In this document: piece by piece, positions 24,839 to 35,798 of the stretch | How positions within the stretch are numbered: position 1 is the first letter of the stretch | Layout: each line of letters begins with the position of its first letter | DNA from: Siphonodentalium dalli | Lineage: Eukaryota; Mollusca; Scaphopoda; Gadilida; Siphonodentaliidae | Direction of reading: 5' to 3' | NCBI GenBank assembly: GCA_032622095.1 | Contig: CP136066.1 | Span: 93,267,319 to 93,331,318, forward strand | DNA length: 64,000 nucleotides | Made by a program: the position numbers and the translations under genes | Notes under the pieces: generated by a model | Told to the model about the DNA's origin: nothing | The model's input: the letters and a program-made list of their open reading frames with translations, nothing else | The model's database searches: none

Positions 24839-25051
24839 CAGTAATGCCCTAAGTAATCGACTCCATAACCACAGCAGGATTATGGGTAACTTTTCAGGAT
24901 TTAGTCGGAAATATGGCTTGTTGCCATTCATCGGAAAGCTCTCCTCGAGAGCTTTCCGATGAGTGGCAACAAGCCATATTTCCGACTAAATCCTGAAAAG
25001 TTACCCACAATTCTGCTGTGGTTAAGAAGTCGATTACTTATGGCATTACTG
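24839..25051. mobile_element. Palindromic MITE, TA-flanked, copy 1
   Basis: A 213-bp near-perfect palindrome with ends CAGTAATGCC and GGCATTACTG, flanked by TA on both sides (24837-24838 and 25052-25053). The centre is GAAAGCTCTCCTCGAGAGC. The TA target duplication suggests Tc1/mariner-type mobilisation. A second, more diverged copy sits at 59170-59372. Confidence 0.85.
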
Positions 25052-26190
25052 TATAGCGATGGGATTTCTCGCAGGACAACACATTTCGGGATTTCGTGGG
25101 GTGTGTATCCGCTGGATGTCTTATAGTTGCAGTATGTAACCATTATGACCGCGTTAATTGCTTTCGGTGTTTAGGTATGAACAATGGCTGGATCATGCAC
25201 TCTTGGCCGGAACACAATACCTCCGATTTTTGATCCGCATTTAGAAGCTTTCTGGTGTGGTGAATGAGAAACCTGCAGTAATAAGCCGTAGTTTTTTGTA
25301 ATAATTCGAAGGATTAGTTGTTTTAACGGAATTCTGAGGCGGTGAATTCATGTAACCAATATATTTTATATTATAATTTATATTTATGGCTAATAATATG
25401 ATCTTGAGGCCGTTACTATTTCTGATTATGGTTTTCTTGTATCATAATTACATCCATAAAATACCGCCCGAACGCATGTCGATTACAAATACGGCGGAAA
25501 ACGTCACCATTGACCGAATTCACGCGAACCTGCATGGATATGTCTTCTGCTTTGATCGTAATTATATGTTCCTTCTTATTCAAGAAATAATAGGATTATA
25601 TGATATATACATGTATATAGATTATCAGATATATGTACTATCTAGTCTTATAACAATTTCATATTTAAAATGCTCTGTTTCGATAAATGCAGTCGTTTTG
25701 CACAATAGTCTATGTTGTGCCGAAACACAATTTGGCCAACGTGCTGTGCATTAGTTGGAAAATAAAGCTTTGCCCATGTAGCTAATGTTGTGGTCTTGTG
25801 CGGTGCATCTCCCAATCCCACAAACACAAATGTAAAGCTTATTCTAGGATCGCATGACTATATAGTGGAAATGTCAGTCAATTTATTTGATTAAATACCC
25901 ACACGTAGAAGTTCTAGGGACGTGGCTAGAGGGGTCACATCAGGTTGCAGAATCCATTTGCACCCCTTGGAAGTATCCAACCTGACATACCCTAAGATTG
26001 GAGAATTTCCAACTATTAGTGTATGGAAAATCAAACATTGAGAACAATTCCAACCTATTTATGGTGTCCAATTAATGTCCAACTAATGTCGTGTCAGGCA
26101 TGAAATTTCCAACTGTTGGAAATGTACCAAAGTTCGGGGGGAGACACCCAAACCAACCCGTCGCCACGTCCTTTACAACTGACAAGTTTC
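25052..26190. other. Intergenic, no gene recognised
   Basis: It contains an open frame of 122 codons at 25386-25754 (+) with hydrophobic stretches but no family resemblance and low-complexity Ile/Tyr-rich composition; I do not call it a gene. Around 26150-26190 the sequence GTCGCCACGTC resembles the ~115-bp tandem repeat at 32450-32880. Confidence 0.4.
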
Positions 26191-27122
26191 TAGTCCAAGT
26201 CTTCTCGTACTAAAACTAGCTAAGATTTTGGGATGGAGATGCTAGTATTTAGTCCGAGTTCCAGGCCCATGCATTCCTATGACACGACTTAAGCGTTAGT
26301 GACCCGCTCAAATAAAACCACAATTATATGAAATAAAATATCATAATTGCTACAATAAATGGATAGTTTCCGCAGAAGACATGCTGTTTGATCTGAAACC
26401 CACATCGGTTGTGAATTGAAAGCGGTAATTTAATGTGAAAAGAAACATTTGCCGCAGTGTTTACATATTTTTTAAAGTATGCGAACTCAGTTGACCTTGC
26501 GAACTGCGTTCGGCATTTTCCGGTGAAAATATTCCGTAGATTTTCAATCAACCACGCACGATGAATACTCCATTGTAATCGTAATTATACGTGACAATAA
26601 ATAAATAAATACATAGATTAAATACATATTGAAGATATAAATGTAATACATTAAATAAATTACGGGAATTACAACCATCTCACAGTTTAAAACAGTGTAA
26701 ACACAATGAGCATTAGAATATCATGGGGGCCGCCATTTTGTTTGTATCGAAATTCGTCTCGGCCAAAACAAACACCGGACAATGCCGAAGTTCTTCGGAA
26801 TCTGAGTTCGGCTTTCAGTTAAGTAAACAAACAGAAAAAAACAACGATGTTTGTGGCAATCAACCGGAATATTCTATGTGTAATTTAACATTAAAGTTAG
26901 ATTGTTATACACCATTATGACCATAAGATGTCACTCTTTCCGATGTATATAGCATCATGTATTGCTTTGTTAGGTAAAGCGAGTAAAATACACCACAGAT
27001 TCCCGCCACAGATCCTGGGCGTAACTCGTGTCATAGGAATGCATGGGCCTGGAACTCGGACTAAATACTAGCATCTCCATCCCAAAATCTTAGCTAGTTT
27101 TAGTACGAGAAGACTTGGACTA
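26191..27122. mobile_element. MULE-type MITE with 9-bp target duplication
   Basis: TIRs of ~95-100 bp run from TAGTCCAAGTCTTCTCGTAC inward to CATTCCTATGACACGA and return as reverse complement ending CTTGGACTA at 27122. Both sides carry the 9-bp direct repeat ACAAGTTTC (26182-26190 and 27123-27131). Long TIRs with a 9-bp duplication are characteristic of Mutator-like elements. The 930-bp interior has no transposase. It includes a YY1-like GCCGCCATTTTG near 26729 and short AT-rich frames (for example 26723-26920) without recognisable domains. Confidence 0.88.
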
Positions 27123-27131
27123 ACAAGTTTC

Positions 27132-27752
27132 GTGTGTTTTCCGCAACGTCTTCGAAATTTGATTCAGGAGATCTAGAGCTGTTAGAAAAGGTTGCCAACA
27201 CAGTTTAACTTTAACACACTTTAACTTGAAACAAATATGTGATTAAGTCGGATTGGCAGCTAATTGGGTGCCATGTATATACACATAGAAGAAAAGTATG
27301 ACTTTCACAACAAACATGAACATATAAATATAAGATAAAAATGATACTTGTGTCAAATACATGAGCAATGTTTGACGCTGGGAGAACATTAAATTTAGTA
27401 CCGGCGACCACGTGGATTTCAAATCTGACCTATAATCCGTGTAATATCGATTAGCCCCGCCCCGTAATCGGTTTCGGATTCTGAATCCAGATTCTCCCAC
27501 GAAATAACGACTCTGTCGTCCTGAAGCATACCCCATGCATGTGACATACTGCCTATAGTGTGGGCGTACCAATAACCTACCAGAAAAGAAGATACATGCA
27601 TCAGATCCCACATGAACTATTTTATAAGATTTAATCGCGCGTATTTGGAAAGTATTATAAATTTAATATATATATTTATCACGCAATTAGCCCCTAAATT
27701 TGGCCTCATGATACAGCAAGATACACTTTTAAACGTGTATTACCGGCAATTC
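27132..27752. other. Intergenic, dispersed repeat fragment only
   Basis: Nothing gene-like. Bases ~27478-27512 match the reverse complement of ~1026-1060. Confidence 0.35.
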
Positions 27753-29344
27753 ACCTCAAACTAATTGCAACAAAAGTTTCTCATTGGGAATAAGTACATT
27801 AACCCATCACATGCAACATATTAAAAATTAAAAATAATCAAGAAAGACGAAATTGATGAATTTGTGAATTTTGTGAAATAAATTTGTCAAAATTTGGTAA
27901 AATACTCAATTTATGGCTTTTCAAAAATGTTTATAAAAAATAATATTTCACAAGGTCTTCCATTTATATATCCATTTTGTAAAGTGCGTAGACAATCTTG
28001 AATACAGAACAGAAAACTTTTCCCAGATACATTCAGTATTTTTCGAGTTATTTGCCTCCAAAATTGGGAGTTTATCTAATTTCAGAGCCGCGATTTCTCA
28101 AAATTAGCTAAAATCCATTTTTTATGGTCTTGTATTTTGAAAACTAAAGAAAAATGAAGGGATTTCTTGTTGTTTTATTAATGTCTTCTCTAGATTGTGC
28201 ACAAAATTATTTCTTTATGCATCTATGATTGAGAAGACAAAAATATTCTTTAAAAAATTGTGTCTTCCATTGCATGGACAGCCAAATTTGACTGTGATCG
28301 AGAACCGGCGTGATGAAATAGCATATTTGAGGTCATACAACTCAATACTATAAATCCATATTCCCTGTATTTCTCATTTTAACTTAAGTGTACATGGTTA
28401 AACACACTGTGAAGGAATTTCCAAAAACATTGTGTAGAAAATCAACTTATGGCCCAACGAGTCCTCAGTACACGTGTTAACTTATTTTCTAAAAATGCGT
28501 TTTTGGGGCGTTTTTGTCGATTTTAAAGGTGTTTGTGTATAAATAGTAAAAGCAATGCTCGTTTACCCTAAAACTCTTGGTGTTGAAATAATAGTGTTAC
28601 ATTGGATATGTCAATGAATGTCACTGGATTTCACTCATGTTTCTGGAAACTGACTCCAAATTTGAATATCGGAAAAATGGGGTAGGGGAAACCATATTGA
28701 CAAAATCTCAGAAAACATGGATCTTGATACATAAAACTTAACTATCACCAGCTCCTACAAACATTCTTTCATATAGAGTTTACTGCTTCCTGATCTGATC
28801 TTCATATTCAGAGCTACGATCTTTGTGTTACCACTCGATGGCGAATTATTATTTCGGGATTGTTCTATATAACATGCCCATAAAGTTCTAAATATACCTC
28901 CACTAAAGTACTATTTTATTATTATGAAACAATAATCTACACAAACTGGAATAAAACAACTTTTGTCTGCAATGACTAGAATATGGTGACAAGATTATAG
29001 CCTTTTGTGATTACACCTACCCCATTATCAACGTTCAAATTTGGAGTCAGTTTCTTGAAAAATAATGTGAATTCCAGTAACTGTTGATTGGCTTAATCAA
29101 TGTGATCTGAATTTTTCCAAAATATGTGTTTTAGGAGGAACGTTCAAATGATTAAACACATTAAACACTAATTGTGTTCATTGTTTACTATTTGTCCACA
29201 AAAATACCTTTTAAAATGGACAATGACTGTGGGGTAGCTCACCAGGCTGCAAAGACTGATAAGACTGGGACTCTGGAGACCACAACTGTCAGAACTTTTC
29301 ATAATCACTTTAAAAGAAGCAGATATCTAAAGAGTTAAATCTAA

Positions 29345-29888
29345 AAAATAATAATTTGGAGTTATGTCCCTGGCCCCGCCCACATTTGACCCAGTGACCT
29401 GATTTGAACAAATCTGAACCCCAGTCACCCAAGGATCCTTCATATGAACCCATATAGCCTGATGGTATTAGAGAAGAAGTCATTTTAAGAATACTATGGA
29501 GGGAAAGAGTTATGGCCCTGGCTTCGCAACTATTTCACCAAGTGAACTCATTTGAACAAATCTGAATGTGAGTCACATAGGGAACATCCACACCAAATAT
29601 GAAACCATTCGGTCTTATCGTTCTGAAGATGTTTAAAAGAATTACTGTGGTGGGAAAGAGTTATGGCCCTGGCTTCGCAACTATTTGACACAGTGACCGC
29701 ATTTGAACAAATCTGAATGAGAATCACCCAGGGAACATACACACCAAATATGAACCCATTTGGTCTTATGGTTCCAGAGGAGAAGATGTTCAAAGAATTG
29801 TTGTCGGACAGATGGACGGACAGACGATGGACGGACGAGGAGTGATGACTATAGCTCCACCGGAGACTTCGTCTCAGGTGAGCTAAAA
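29345..29888 (+). mobile_element. Interspersed element, ~150-bp core repeats, tail GGTGAGCTAAAAA
   Basis: Three core repeats begin with GTTATG(T/G)CCCTGG near 29362, 29508 and 29661, each with CATTTGAACAAATCTGAA. They are followed by GGACGGAC runs and a terminal segment CTCCACCGGAGACTTCGTCTC then AGGTGAGCTAAAAA. The same 3' end occurs at 31574, and a partial core series without the tail lies at ~30020-30300. Non-coding, probably non-autonomous. Confidence 0.65.
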
Positions 29889-30466
29889 AGCACAGGTAGG
29901 GTGGCTGGTTGATAATTAAATATCGTATCCCCGCCCCTATTTGAACAAACGTGAATCCCCATCTATGAGATCCATTCATTTGGTAATTTCAGACGGTAGA
30001 TTTTAAGAGTTGAACTGAACTGATTTTCCTAAAATGACCCCAAATCTGAACAAATCTAAACCCCAGTCACCGAAGGACCCTCCATACCAAACATAAGCTA
30101 AATAGTCCAGATGGTTCTTGAGAAGAAATTGTTTTAAGAATAACTATGGAAGGAACGAGTTATGGCTCTGACTTCTCACCTATTTGACCTGATGAACTCA
30201 TTTGAACAAATCTGAATGTGAGTCACCTGGGGGACACCCACACCTAAATATATAAACCCATTTGGTCTTTAATATGTATCTGGAGAAGAAAACAATTGAT
30301 GGAAGGATAGAGACATAATGACAGATGGATGGATGGGAGAACAGTCTGACATAGAGACTGACAAATTCAATCCAATATAACCCCCAAGTTTTCTTTGCAA
30401 AATCAGGGTATAATGAGTTCAACTGGATACTGGTGGTTAAGACAATAATATTCGAACAGCCAAGTC

Positions 30467-30865
30467 TGACATTTGCAGAATGAGGTCCCCAAAGGGTGAA
30501 TTTAATGACGCAATCCTGCAATGCGGGCTAGCATCACCAAATTCACCCTCTGGGGACCTCATTCTGTTTAGGCCTCAACTGCTATGGGAGACATAGCATC
30601 AGATTGAAGTTCTCCAGTTAAAGTAGGTGATGTGAACACATTGGGTACCTCAATTATGCATATTATATTCACAAATTAGGGGATATAGAAACTAAACAGA
30701 AGAGAAAAAGTAAGTAAAAATGTCAATTTAAGTGCCTATATACTTCCCAGAAGATGAGGCCTAAGCAGAATGAGGCCCCTGGCTAGTGTATTTGGTGATG
30801 CTAGCCTGCTGTGCAGGGAAGCATAACTAAATTCACCCTCTGGGAACCTCATTCTGCAAATGTCA
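30467..30865. repeat. Foldback repeat with CAGAATGAGGTCCC arms
   Basis: The outer inverted ends are TGACATTTGCAGAATGAGG and its complement ending at 30865. The CAGAATGAGG(T/C)CCC arm occurs four times in alternating orientation (about 30475, 30552, 30775, 30845), each next to GGTGAATTT or its complement. It is probably a miniature element duplicated within itself. It sits in the loop of the 27.7-32.3-kb foldback. Confidence 0.6.
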
Positions 30866-31194
30866 CACACACAAAATTCAGGTTAGAGAACGATAGTTTG
30901 TTTTGATTTTATTTTAATAACACACACTGGCATGAGTGCTAGCTAAGCATTAGTTCACATCTGTCAGCCTGATAAACATCTCAATTGATGACTGTGTATT
31001 TAAAGTAACTCTCCCTGTCTGTAGCTAATACAATTGACTTAATCTGCTGGTGGGAGAGATCGTGTGAGTTAGGAGATGAGATGTGGTGTAATGCTGTTGG
31101 TTGGGGGCAGGATGAGGGTCTGGGTCATGTGGGGGAGGGTGATTAAAACAATTTGTATGTTAAATTGATCAAGGAGTTAAATCTGATTTTTTTT

Positions 31195-31574
31195 GGAATT
31201 ATGTCCCTGGCTCCACCCATATTTGACCCAGTGACCCCATTTGAACAAATCAGAACCCCAGTCATTCAATGACCCTCCATACCAAATATAAACTAAATCG
31301 GCATGATGGTTCTAGACAAGAAGTCGTTATAAGAATTACCAAGGAGGAATATAGTTATGGCCCTGGTTTCGCAACTATTTGACACAGTGACCTCATTTGA
31401 ACAAATCTGAATGACAGTCACCTAGGGAACATCCACACCAAATATGAACCAATTCGGCATTACGGTTTCAGAGGAGAAGATGTTCAAAGAATTGTTCACG
31501 GACGGCCAGACGGACGGACGGACGAGGAGTGATGACTATAGCTCCACCGGAGACTTCGTCTCAGGTGAGCTAAA
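31195..31574 (+). mobile_element. Second copy of the GGTGAGCTAAAAA-tailed element
   Basis: Two core repeats (GTTATGTCCCTGG at ~31200 and GTTATGGCCCTGG at ~31352), GGACGGACGG run, then the same terminal segment as 29829-29888. It is shorter than the 29.3-kb copy by one core repeat. Confidence 0.65.
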
Positions 31575-32449
31575 AACAGTCCAACGTGGCATTTTTTTGG
31601 AAAATATTCAATACTAAGGATTCATAGGGCCATAAGTTTATTTTGGCACAAAATGTGTTTAGCAATTCCAACACAGTGTATTTAACCTAGTATACTTAAG
31701 TGTTTTTTTTTAGAAATACAGGACATATGGATATCAATGTATTGAGTTGTATGACTTCAAATATGGTATTTCATCATTCCAGTTCTGTGTCGCAAGGCAA
31801 ATTTGGCTATACAATGGAACACTCATTTTGTTTAAGAACATTTTTGTCTTCTCAATCATAGATGCATAAAATAATCATGTTTGTGCACAATCTAGTTAGG
31901 AAATTAATACAACAGCAAGATATCCTTTTTTTAAATACTAAATCCATAAAATATGGATTTTAGCTAATTCTTCGAAATTGAGTCTCCGCAATTAGACCAA
32001 CTCCCAATTTTGGAGACACACAACTCGAAAAATACTCTACGTATTGGAAAATGTTTGCTGCTCTGTAATCAGAATTGTGTACTCTATAAAATGGATATAC
32101 AAATGGAAGGACTTGTGAAATTGAGTTTTTATAAACATCACTGAAAAGGCAAAAATTCAGTATTTAAAAAAAGTTTGGCAAATTTATTTCACAAAATTGA
32201 TCAATTTCGCCTTTCTTGATCCTTTTTTATTTGTAGTATGTTGTTTATAATGGACTTATTCCTGTTAAGAAACATTGTGTTGCAATTAGTTTGAGGTTTG
32301 GCACTTTTTTCTCAACAACAATTAAAACTTGCTGCTTATGTTGGAAGATTTCAACCCGAGGGGAGGGGTGATAATTAAACTTGGACATTTCGGTCTGGTT
32401 CATGACTTTATAAAATAGACCCGAATGTGTCCCATGCAATATAATTAGT

Positions 32450-32880
32450 GCGTACACCCAACCCCATGTCGCCACGTCTCTACGTCTGACCAGTTTGAGA
32501 GCATGCGCATTCAATTTTAAAATATATAGACCCTACAATTTCCCAAATAATACGAGTATGCGTGCACCTCAACCCCCTGTCGCCGCGTCACTGTTACCAG
32601 TCTTGATAACGTATAGTACACATGAAATGTCCATATAGACCGATATTGTGCCATGCAATATGTACGTACATCCAAACCCTCTGTCGCGGCGTCCCTATAT
32701 GTGACAAGTCTTGAGAACATGTAAATATATGTATACAGTGTTCACCGCCTCCCTACATGTAACCAGTCGTGAAAACATGCACGTTACGTGTTCAAACATG
32801 CAGACACGACACTGTCCTCGTGCACTATAAGAACGCACACCAACCCCCTATATCGCCATGTCCCTACAAGGCTGAGTGTA
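32450..32880. repeat. Degenerate ~115-bp tandem repeat
   Basis: The motif ACCCC(A/C)TGTCGCC(A/G)CGTC followed by ~25 bp and CCAGT(T/C)(T/G)TGA(G/T)A recurs near 32460, 32573, 32678, 32745 and 32850. The copies are diverged and unevenly spaced. A related piece forms the target of the MULE-type MITE at 26.2 kb. Confidence 0.5.
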
Positions 32881-33171
32881 CATTAAAATTAACTTCCGCA
32901 CAAGGAATGGCGTGCATGGGTTTTCATCAATCGCAACCTCTCGGATTATCGTTCTTGGGAAAATATTTGCGTACGGAAATCACCGAGGTTTGCCGATTGG
33001 GGTTTTCATGAGACACAAGCACTATGCTGTATGGTCAATACAATCGTCCTAATAAAACGCCACGCGGCGGATCGGGCTGTTCGCTTCATTGGAGACGAAC
33101 ATAATCGGCGATGGTGACATATCGAGAGTTAATTGCCAGGATACGTTGGGCAATATTCCTTATTACTTCGA

Positions 33172-34458
33172 GAATCTATAGTCGACGTTAGTTCCGCTAT
33201 ACCGGCATATGTGGAGTTCTTCGTGGTATACGATTGCGACAATATTGAAATTCTGGAAAGTTAGGGGTTAATAGCGACAGTTATGCGCGGCCGTTGCCCC
33301 CCATCCGTGCGTGGGTGGGTTTTCATGTGAACCCATCCCAATGTTTTGGCCACTAAAATCACCCCACGACGCAGTTGTAACCAGTTACTGGGTTACAAAT
33401 ACGTCGTGCATTTTTTTCCAAGTCGACTCAACGTTTGCCCGTACGTTAGCTCCGACTAGTAACCCGGTTACAAATGCGCCCTATTTTTTTTTTACATTTG
33501 GAAGTCGTTTCAAAAATGCGACATGTTTTTTGTCACATAGTTACAAATGATTATCAGAGAATTACTCCAACTAGAAAAATGAAAATATTTCACCCATCCT
33601 TGCTAAAAAAAGGGTTACAAAGTTACATTTGGAAGTCGTTTAAAAAATGCGACGTGTTTTTTGTTACATAGTTACATTTGGAAGTCAGAGAATTACTCCA
33701 ACTAGAAAAATGAAAATATTTCACCTATCCTCAGCTATCCTTGCTAAAAAAGGGTTACAAAGTTACATTTGTAAGTCGTTTCAAAAATCCGACGTGTTTT
33801 TGTTGCATAGTTACAAATGATTATCAGAGAATTACTCCAACTAGAAAAATGAAAATATTTCACCCATCCTTGCTAAAAAAAAGGGTTACAAAGTTACAAT
33901 TTGGAAGTCGTTTCAAAAATGCGACGTGTTTTTTTTTTTTACATAATTACAAATGATTATTAGAGAATTACTCCAACTAGAAAAATGAAAATATTTCACC
34001 CATCCTTGCTAAAAAAGGGTTTCTAGTTGGAGTTATTCTCTGATAAGCATTTGTAACTATGTAACAAAAAACACGTCGCATTTTTGAAACGACTTCCAAA
34101 TGTAACTTTGTAACCCTTTTTAAACAAGGATGGGTGAAATATATTCATTTTTCTAGTTGGATTATTTTCTGATAAGCATTTGTAACTATGTAACAAAAAA
34201 CACGTCGCATTTTTTACTTGTAACCTCTGTAACCCGGTTACAAATGCATAACGTATATTTCGTGCACCACATCTGGACATATCTACTGTTTGGGGCCGCG
34301 GCCACGCAGAAGTGTGGCGATATTAACCCCTACTTTCAGAATTTCAATATGGTAAAAAATTGACATTACTTGCAGACTGGACCCCCCATGTCGCCATCGT
34401 ATACCACCGATAAGAACTCCACACATATATGAAGCGGAACTACCATCGACTATATTCG
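33172..34458. mobile_element. Third foldback element with nested direct repeats (1.3 kb)
   Basis: The outer arms (33172-~33300 and ~34300-34458) are inverted copies sharing TAGTTCCGCT, GTGGAGTTCTT, GTATACGAT, ATATTGAAATTCTG and GGGGTTAAT. Between them lie about four direct ~140-bp repeats (TTACATTTGGAAGTCGTTTC, TTACTCCAACTAGAAAAATG), then from ~34020 the same unit in reverse orientation. This gives an asymmetric palindrome. AACCCGGTTAC motifs bound the repeat section at ~33461 and ~34231. Confidence 0.7.
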
Positions 34459-35798
34459 ATTAGAAACAAGTGGGAATCGCCCACCAAAGCCATATATAGG
34501 GGTTTTCATGAAATCCCGCACTGTTCTGGTCTCTAAAATCCCGCCTAAACACTATGCGACCGGTCTGGGCTGATTCGGATCCTAGCAGTTCCCGGCGGTT
34601 ATTAGTCATGACACACTGTCATTATATTTGGGCTGGTATTATGCGATTCGGGGCTGGATTAATATGATTCCATATATGATAACAAAGAAAAGTAATATTA
34701 ATTTCTGGCTAACATTTACTCCATGATATCCGTGTGAAATTTCTTGACACAGGGTAAGCGACGTTTCGCGTATTATATATCCCCGTTGGGGGAAATGACT
34801 GAGCTTCTTATGCAGACGGACCCAAAAACTCAGCATTTTGCAGATTACACAAAGATGAATAACTCTAGAACGGAAAACCCGTACAAAATGATTGAACACT
34901 CAATTGAACGTCCTCATTTATAGCCACATACCAATTTCATTGAGATCCGACAACCGGTGGTGGAGATATCTGCTCGGACCAGGGCTGATTTTGACTCGAA
35001 ATTTCAATTGATTTTATCAAGCTTTTCCATACTGTTCTGGTATATTATACTGTTCCGTTCCCTCACTCAATATTTAATTCATATCCACTCTCATCCCAGG
35101 TTAGAAGGAACTAATTTCCTAAATGTTTTCCATATAGGCCTCAGTGTTAACGTTTGGCCATGCCCACTAAATTTACTACATACAAATTGCTTCCGGCATC
35201 TTTTTCCATGTGGGTTTCAACTTTTCAACACACGTTTCCCACACTACACACTTTTTTGCACAAAATTTTAACGGCTGACGAAAGCCAATACCCAGCCTTA
35301 ATCTCCCGCCATTGTTTGGGCACGAACGCATTTTTGACTAAGGAAAACCCCACATTTGTATATGCCATGGATATATTTCTTGAATTTGTAACTCGTATTC
35401 GTGTGTAAACACGAAAGGGATGTAATTCTACTTATTCACTTCCTTAATTCTTACCCCTACCAAGATACATTTAGAAATCACCAGTATGAAGTATAACATG
35501 ACTGAAAAAATCACAGCACATGTCCAAACAGCTGGTCAAAATTCATTTTATCATCCTAATTCAGCCCGATTGAATATATATATAAGCTTCTCATGCATAT
35601 GTCCAGGTATGCCCACATGCATATATACATTATGCGTCTAATTGTCATGAAGATACCTGAATATACCAGAATATATAACATCAATAAATTTGATAATGGT
35701 TTGCAAAAGTTTCCTAGCCTTGTTGTTGTTCGTCGGGTCCCGCGCATCTATTGAACGGGTAGATCATGCATTGAATATCTACTCTGTATATATATATA
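34459..35798. other. Intergenic, no gene recognised
   Basis: AT-rich. GGGGTTTTCATGA at ~34499 echoes similar sequence at ~32999 and ~33317, so the edge is repeat-derived. Bases ~35757-35798 (GTAGATCATGCATTGAAT) match the flank of the MITE at 41140-41160, showing that the following Helitron-like array split a copy of that element. Confidence 0.4.

Larger units (their letters stand above)
27753..32297. mobile_element. Second long foldback element (4.5 kb)
   Basis: The left arm ~27753-28500 and right arm ~31590-32297 are inverted copies. Shared landmarks in order are ACCTCAAACTAATTGCAAC, CAATTTCGCCTTTCTTGAT (complement of left ~27842), GATTGAGAAGACAAAAAT, TATTTGAGGTCATACAACTC and AACTTATGGCCC. 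A further inner inverted pair, GAAACTGACTCCAAATTTGAA at ~28648 and its complement near 29035, suggests additional arm sequence or nesting. The ~3-kb loop contains three other repeats annotated separately. The arms have many substitutions and indels. No transposase was seen. Confidence 0.7.

Noticed and set aside
25386-25754. 122-codon open frame as a gene
   Set aside because: Ile/Tyr-rich composition expected from AT-rich DNA, no recognisable motif, promoter or splice context, and no repeat-family resemblance.
27243-27611. 122-codon minus-strand frame and overlapping shorter frames
   Set aside because: No motif; part overlaps a dispersed repeat also present at ~1026-1060 in opposite orientation.
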